A DNA stretch of 9,101 nt from positions 1 through 9,101 of the forward strand of contig JASLXW010000137.1 of the NCBI GenBank assembly GCA_030740135.1, in the 5' to 3' direction. A model generated the notes under the pieces. The model searched no databases and was not told the origin of the DNA. It saw nothing but the letters and a program-made list of their open reading frames with translations. The DNA comes from Nitrospinota bacterium. Lineage in GTDB: Bacteria; UBA8248; JACPRG01. The translations under genes were made by a program, and so were the position numbers. Shown piece by piece: positions 6,349 to 9,101 of this stretch. Each line of letters opens with the position of its first letter. The stretch's first letter is position 1.

Positions 6349-6521
6349 GGGAGAATCCCCAGGGAAAAGTCACGGGGGGGGGCTTTTTGAAAGGCGCCCC
6401 TCCCGGGGGTTGGGAACCTCCCCGCAAAACTTTCGTTTGGCGATCCCGCGAACGGCCCGAAACGGTTTTTCGATAACCCTGAAACGCAAGCCCGCCGGGA
6501 TGGACGGGAATGAATCTCCCG
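6349..6521. other. Spacer between epimerase and membrane genes
   Basis: This spacer has no gene. It includes a G9 run (6374-6382; C9 in the minus-strand direction) 25 nt before the membrane-gene start and a short GC hairpin beside it (GGGGC ... GCCCC). It also has a 15-bp sequence, CCCGCAAAACTTTCG (6421-6435), that occurs exactly again inside the epimerase gene at 7501-7515. No clear intrinsic terminator or promoter was found. Confidence 0.4.
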
Positions 6522-8015
6522 CTATACCGAAGGACTCAATACGGCGACGGCTTCGACCGGAACATCGAAAGCCCGCCGCGGACGGGGCTCATCGTCCAGG
6601 AGACCCTTCTCAAACAGCTTCTGAATCAGACCCCGGTGATCGACATCGGGCGCGCCCATCGCCTCCATGGCGGCCACCACCTCAGCGTAGGTCTTGTCCC
6701 CGGCGTGGATCATGTCGCCCAGGGCGCCGGTGAAAGGGCTCCTCCGGGCGGTCTGCCGATGGAAAGCGCTGCTCAATTGGAATCCATCCAGGAATCTTTC
6801 GTATACGGCCAATCGATGGAACGCAAGCCTGCCGTCCCTTTGCGGTGCGGCCGGCATATGTCTTTCGATCATCTCCTCCAGGATCGCGGGAACGTCCCCG
6901 CCGATCCCGAAGGTTGCTTCGTCATGGATCCGGTAGTCCAAAGGCCAGCGGTTGTCCGCATAGCAGGGGCTGATCAGGCGGATGCTCCGTTCCACCAAAT
7001 TGAACAAGAATCCGGAGACGCAGGCAATGGTTCCATTAGCGAGTTCACCTTTTTCCATCCTTAAAATCCCCGGTTTGCCTTTCTTCCCGAGACGGCGGTT
7101 CCTGGCCCCCCCCGCATCCGTTTTTGGCATCAGGGAACCCTTGTTCACAAGGACCATTTCGGCGCTGAGGAGCTCTTCCGGGCTGAATGCCTCGTGCACC
7201 TTGTCGGGCATCCTGTCCGTGATGATCGAGAACTGGTCGATCTGGTAGCCGAGCGCTTCCGCACGGCGGAGCTGCCTCCTTGTCCGTTCGAGGTCCCTGA
7301 GCGGCTGCGCGGTTGTGGTTTGAGGAATCGTGCCCATGATTTTGTGGAAATCGAGCAGGAGCTTCTCATAGTCCGGATTATCGAAGGGATCGGTTGCCCA
7401 ATAGCAGAAGGACAAGGACGATACAGGTCCCAGGATTTCCTTCAGCGCCTGGAGGATGTCCCGCCAAAGGCGGGCGTTCTCCGGCGAATATTCGAAATTG
7501 CCCGCAAAACTTTCGGCCGAAATCGCGCAGAACCAACACCCTACGAAACAGCCTTTGGACAACTCAAACGTCGCCGGGGAGTGAACGATCCCGGAGTTCT
7601 TGCGCTCTCCAAGCTCGAACCCGCACCGGGCCTTCTGGCGGTTGCGCCAGCCGAGATACCGCTCGTTCCCGGCCAGCCGCTCCCCGCACCATCGCCTTGG
7701 CTCCTCTCTCCGGCCAAGGATGAAATCGCGATACAACTCAACCGCCGGGCTCATCGGGCTCGATTCCGCCTCCTCGAGATTCTCCGTCCGGGCTTCCCAG
7801 AGATGGCGGACGTCCAGAGGATCGATCCCCAGGCGGTAGTCCCGAATGGCCGTTGCGGGGTTTTCGGAGAAACGCCGGCGGAAGACCGCATCGCCGTGGA
7901 AGCGCTCAAAGAACCGCTTCACCCGGGCAATGGTCTTCAGGTCGTCCGGGCTGATATTCAAGGGAGCGGCGCCCGGCCTTCCGTTCGTCCGGGAATCCGT
8001 TTCCAATGCAATCAT
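6522..8015 (-). CDS. Radical SAM RiPP-maturation amino acid epimerase (PoyD family)
   Basis: A 497-residue protein from ATG 8015; a TTG at 8075 would add 20 residues but overlaps the divergent gene. The radical SAM cluster motif is C156-x3-C160-x2-C163 ('SKGCFVGCWFC'), which binds the [4Fe-4S] cluster cleaving S-adenosylmethionine. Further signatures match the PoyD-type epimerases that turn L- into D-residues in ribosomal peptides: 'CYWATDPFDNPDYEK' (204-218), 'PQTTTAQPLRD' (231-241), 'FSPEELL' (277-283), 'GTIACVSGF' (328-336) and 'LISPC' (347-351). C351 is a candidate hydrogen-atom donor (inference by analogy). Residues 25-75 form an N-terminal helical segment with a Nif11-like look ('FFERFHGDAVFRRRF'), seen in this family. 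Substrate would be a leader-bearing precursor not present here. The divergent cyclodehydratase supports a RiPP cluster. Cytoplasmic. Confidence 0.9.
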   Translation of the reverse strand: MIALETDSRTNGRPGAAPLNISPDDLKTIARVKRFFERFHGDAVFRRRFSENPATAIRDYRLGIDPLDVRHLWEARTENLEEAESSPMSPAVELYRDFILGRREEPRRWCGERLAGNERYLGWRNRQKARCGFELGERKNSGIVHSPATFELSKGCFVGCWFCAISAESFAGNFEYSPENARLWRDILQALKEILGPVSSLSFCYWATDPFDNPDYEKLLLDFHKIMGTIPQTTTAQPLRDLERTRRQLRRAEALGYQIDQFSIITDRMPDKVHEAFSPEELLSAEMVLVNKGSLMPKTDAGGARNRRLGKKGKPGILRMEKGELANGTIACVSGFLFNLVERSIRLISPCYADNRWPLDYRIHDEATFGIGGDVPAILEEMIERHMPAAPQRDGRLAFHRLAVYERFLDGFQLSSAFHRQTARRSPFTGALGDMIHAGDKTYAEVVAAMEAMGAPDVDHRGLIQKLFEKGLLDDEPRPRRAFDVPVEAVAVLSPSV

Positions 8016-9053
8016 TCCCCGCAAAGCGCCTGTCGACCGCACCGAGGCCGGGGGAAAATATCTGCTGAAGGGCAAGCTCTACGTCCGGATCGTCCCCCTC
8101 CTGGACGGCGCCCGGACGATGGACGGGATCGTCGACGCCCTGAAGCCGGACGCACCCCCCGAGAAGGCCTACTACGCCCTCATGACGCTGGAGAAGAAGG
8201 GCTACATCGCCCCCCCCCCCGCGCCGGATGGACGGCCCCTGGCGCAAGCCGCCTTCTGGCATGGCCTGGACGCGGACGCGAAGGAAGCGGCGGAACGTCT
8301 CGCCGGAACCTCCGTGGCGGTGGTTCCCATCGGGAACACGTCCGGGGACGCCGCGGCCCTGTCGGCGGCCTTGGCCGCTCTGGAGATTTCCGCCGCCGGG
8401 GAGGGGGGGGGCGAGGCCTCCCTGGCCGTCGCCGTCGTGGAGGACTACCTGCAAACGGGCCTGGCCGAGATGAACAAGCGGATGCATGAGGCCGAGAGGC
8501 CCTGGATGCCCGTCAAGGCCGTGGGACAGGTGCTCTGGCTGGGGGGCCGGTCTTCGATAGCGGCGGGGAGGAAGGGGGAGGCGCATGCTGGGTCTGCCTG
8601 GCGCGCCGCCTCAAGGAAAACCGCCCCGAAGAGATGGTCGCCCAGGGTTCACAGGAGGACCATCCGGTCCTCTCCCGGGGCGCCCTGCCCACAACGCGGG
8701 CGGCGGCGGCCAATCTCGCGGCGACCGAGATCGCCAAATGGGCCGCTCTCGGCGGGCACAAGGTATTGAAGGACAGCGTTCTGACCATCGACTTGAAGGC
8801 GCTGGAGACGCGGGCGCACAAAGTTCAAAAACTCCCGGATTGTGAAGTTTGCGGCGAGCCCATGAAGGAAGACCCCGATTCGGCCGGGAAGGCGCGGATT
8901 TTTCTTGAAAACCGTCCCAAGCGCTTCACCGCCGACGGCAGCCACCGGGTCTGCCGTCCCGAAGAGACCCTGAAAACCCTGGAGCCCCTTATCAGCCCCA
9001 TCACCGGGACCATTCCCGACCTCGTCCGGGACGAAGCGATGGACGAGGTCTGA
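8009..9053 (+). CDS. TOMM/RiPP leader-binding cyclodehydratase component (frameshifted; YcaO part missing)
   Basis: The sequence encodes the N-terminal half of a TOMM precursor leader-binding/cyclodehydratase protein (SagC/E1-like). About 8050-8210 resembles a PqqD-like recognition element ('YLLKGKLY', 'PLLDGARTMDGIVDAL', 'LEKKGYIAP'). Then come 'VAVVPIGN', 'VVEDYL', 'MNKRMHEAERPWMPVKAVGQVLWLG', and, after a frame change at 8541-8546, 'CWVCLARRL', 'NLAATEIAKW' and 'LPDCEVCGEP'. The two C-x2-C pairs (CWVC, CEVC) are the expected structural zinc ligands. It ends 'PEETLKTLEPLISPITG', the entry of a YcaO domain, then meets TGA at 9053 without the ATP-binding YcaO body. The start is uncertain: no ATG/GTG/TTG occurs in the working frame between 7933 and about 8050. 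ATG 8009 is in a neighbouring frame and would connect if the G5 run at 8050-8054 had one more base; ATG 7930 is in frame but lies antisense to the epimerase. Probably non-functional or mis-assembled as read. Confidence 0.8.
8210..8220 (+). repeat. C11 homopolymer inside the cyclodehydratase gene
   Basis: Eleven consecutive Cs encode an Ala-Pro-Pro-Pro linker after the leader-recognition element. The frame is continuous on both sides. Tracts this long are prone to slipped-strand change and to sequencing error. Confidence 0.85.
8541..8546 (+). other. Frameshift at a G6 run in the cyclodehydratase gene
   Basis: Before the run the protein reads 'KAVGQVLWLG'; after it, 'PVFDSGGEEGGGACWVCLARRL' continues in another frame. 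Four Gs (giving 'WLGP', as usual in the family) or seven would keep the frame. The first frame beyond this point yields only Arg/Ser/Pro-rich nonsense up to 8769. Confidence 0.8.
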
Positions 9054-9101
9054 CCTGCCCCCCTGAAACCGGTGCAGTTTGAGGGTTAGGATTTTCGTAC
9101 A
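9054..9101. other. Right-edge sequence after the cyclodehydratase stop
   Basis: The last 48 nt have stops in all three plus frames and a lower GC content than the gene before. No feature is recognised. The position, just where a YcaO domain should continue, makes an insertion or deletion junction possible. Confidence 0.3.

Noticed and set aside
6361..6400. GGGGC/GCCCC hairpin as an intrinsic terminator for the epimerase gene
   Set aside because: Stem is only 5 bp, loop A-rich, and no U-run follows in the minus-strand direction.
5837..6427. A 196-codon minus-strand frame overlapping the four-helix membrane gene
   Set aside because: Out of frame with the hydrophobic helices; yields Pro/Gly/Arg-rich sequence and starts upstream of the supported ATG at 6348.
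7194..8489. A 431-codon plus-strand reading frame opposite the epimerase gene
   Set aside because: Antisense to conserved radical SAM sequence and continuing out of frame through the cyclodehydratase; low-complexity Arg/Gly/Pro content.
1..9101. CRISPR arrays, tRNA or rRNA genes, complete insertion sequences
   Set aside because: No regularly spaced repeats, no cloverleaf-like or conserved rRNA sequence and no transposase motifs were recognised by eye on either strand.

Overview
The window is a GC-rich piece of a bacterial chromosome. Double-membrane-type features (secreted caspase-like and DUF4384 proteins, an ECF sigma factor with anti-sigma partners) suggest a Gram-negative, probably uncultivated organism. 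I cannot assign a lineage from this sequence alone. Long G or C homopolymers (up to C11) are common, and several genes carry frameshifts at or next to short or long G/C runs. That points either to assembly indels or to real decay or phase variation.

Layout. Positions 1-224 (minus): start of a cupin protein cut by the window edge. 225-486: divergent promoter region. 487-1452 (plus): secreted protein with an LPP20/FlgT-like N-terminal part and a DUF4384 domain. 1554-2345 (plus): single-pass membrane anti-sigma-like protein that has lost the zinc ligands. 2511-2819 (minus): soluble zf-HC2 anti-sigma factor. 2874-3476 (minus): ECF sigma factor interrupted by two compensating frameshifts. 3668-5212 (minus): exported caspase-family (C14) protein with an EF-hand loop and C-terminal TPR-like helices. 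5526-6348 (minus): two small integral membrane proteins. 6522-8015 (minus): PoyD-type radical SAM peptide epimerase. 8009-9053 (plus, divergent): TOMM/RiPP cyclodehydratase-type leader-binding protein, frameshifted and ending just as its YcaO domain should begin.

Two functional themes emerge. From 487 to 5212 lies an envelope-associated module: sigma factor, zinc anti-sigma, zinc-less membrane anti-sigma-like protein, DUF4384 protein and caspase. DUF4384 is a usual partner of bacterial caspase domains, so these genes plausibly form one regulated surveillance or proteolysis unit (inference). From 6522 to 9053 lies part of a RiPP pathway combining L-to-D epimerisation with azoline-type cyclodehydration. 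I found no precursor peptide, and the YcaO catalytic half is absent or lies beyond the right edge. The membrane genes in between may or may not belong to the RiPP unit.
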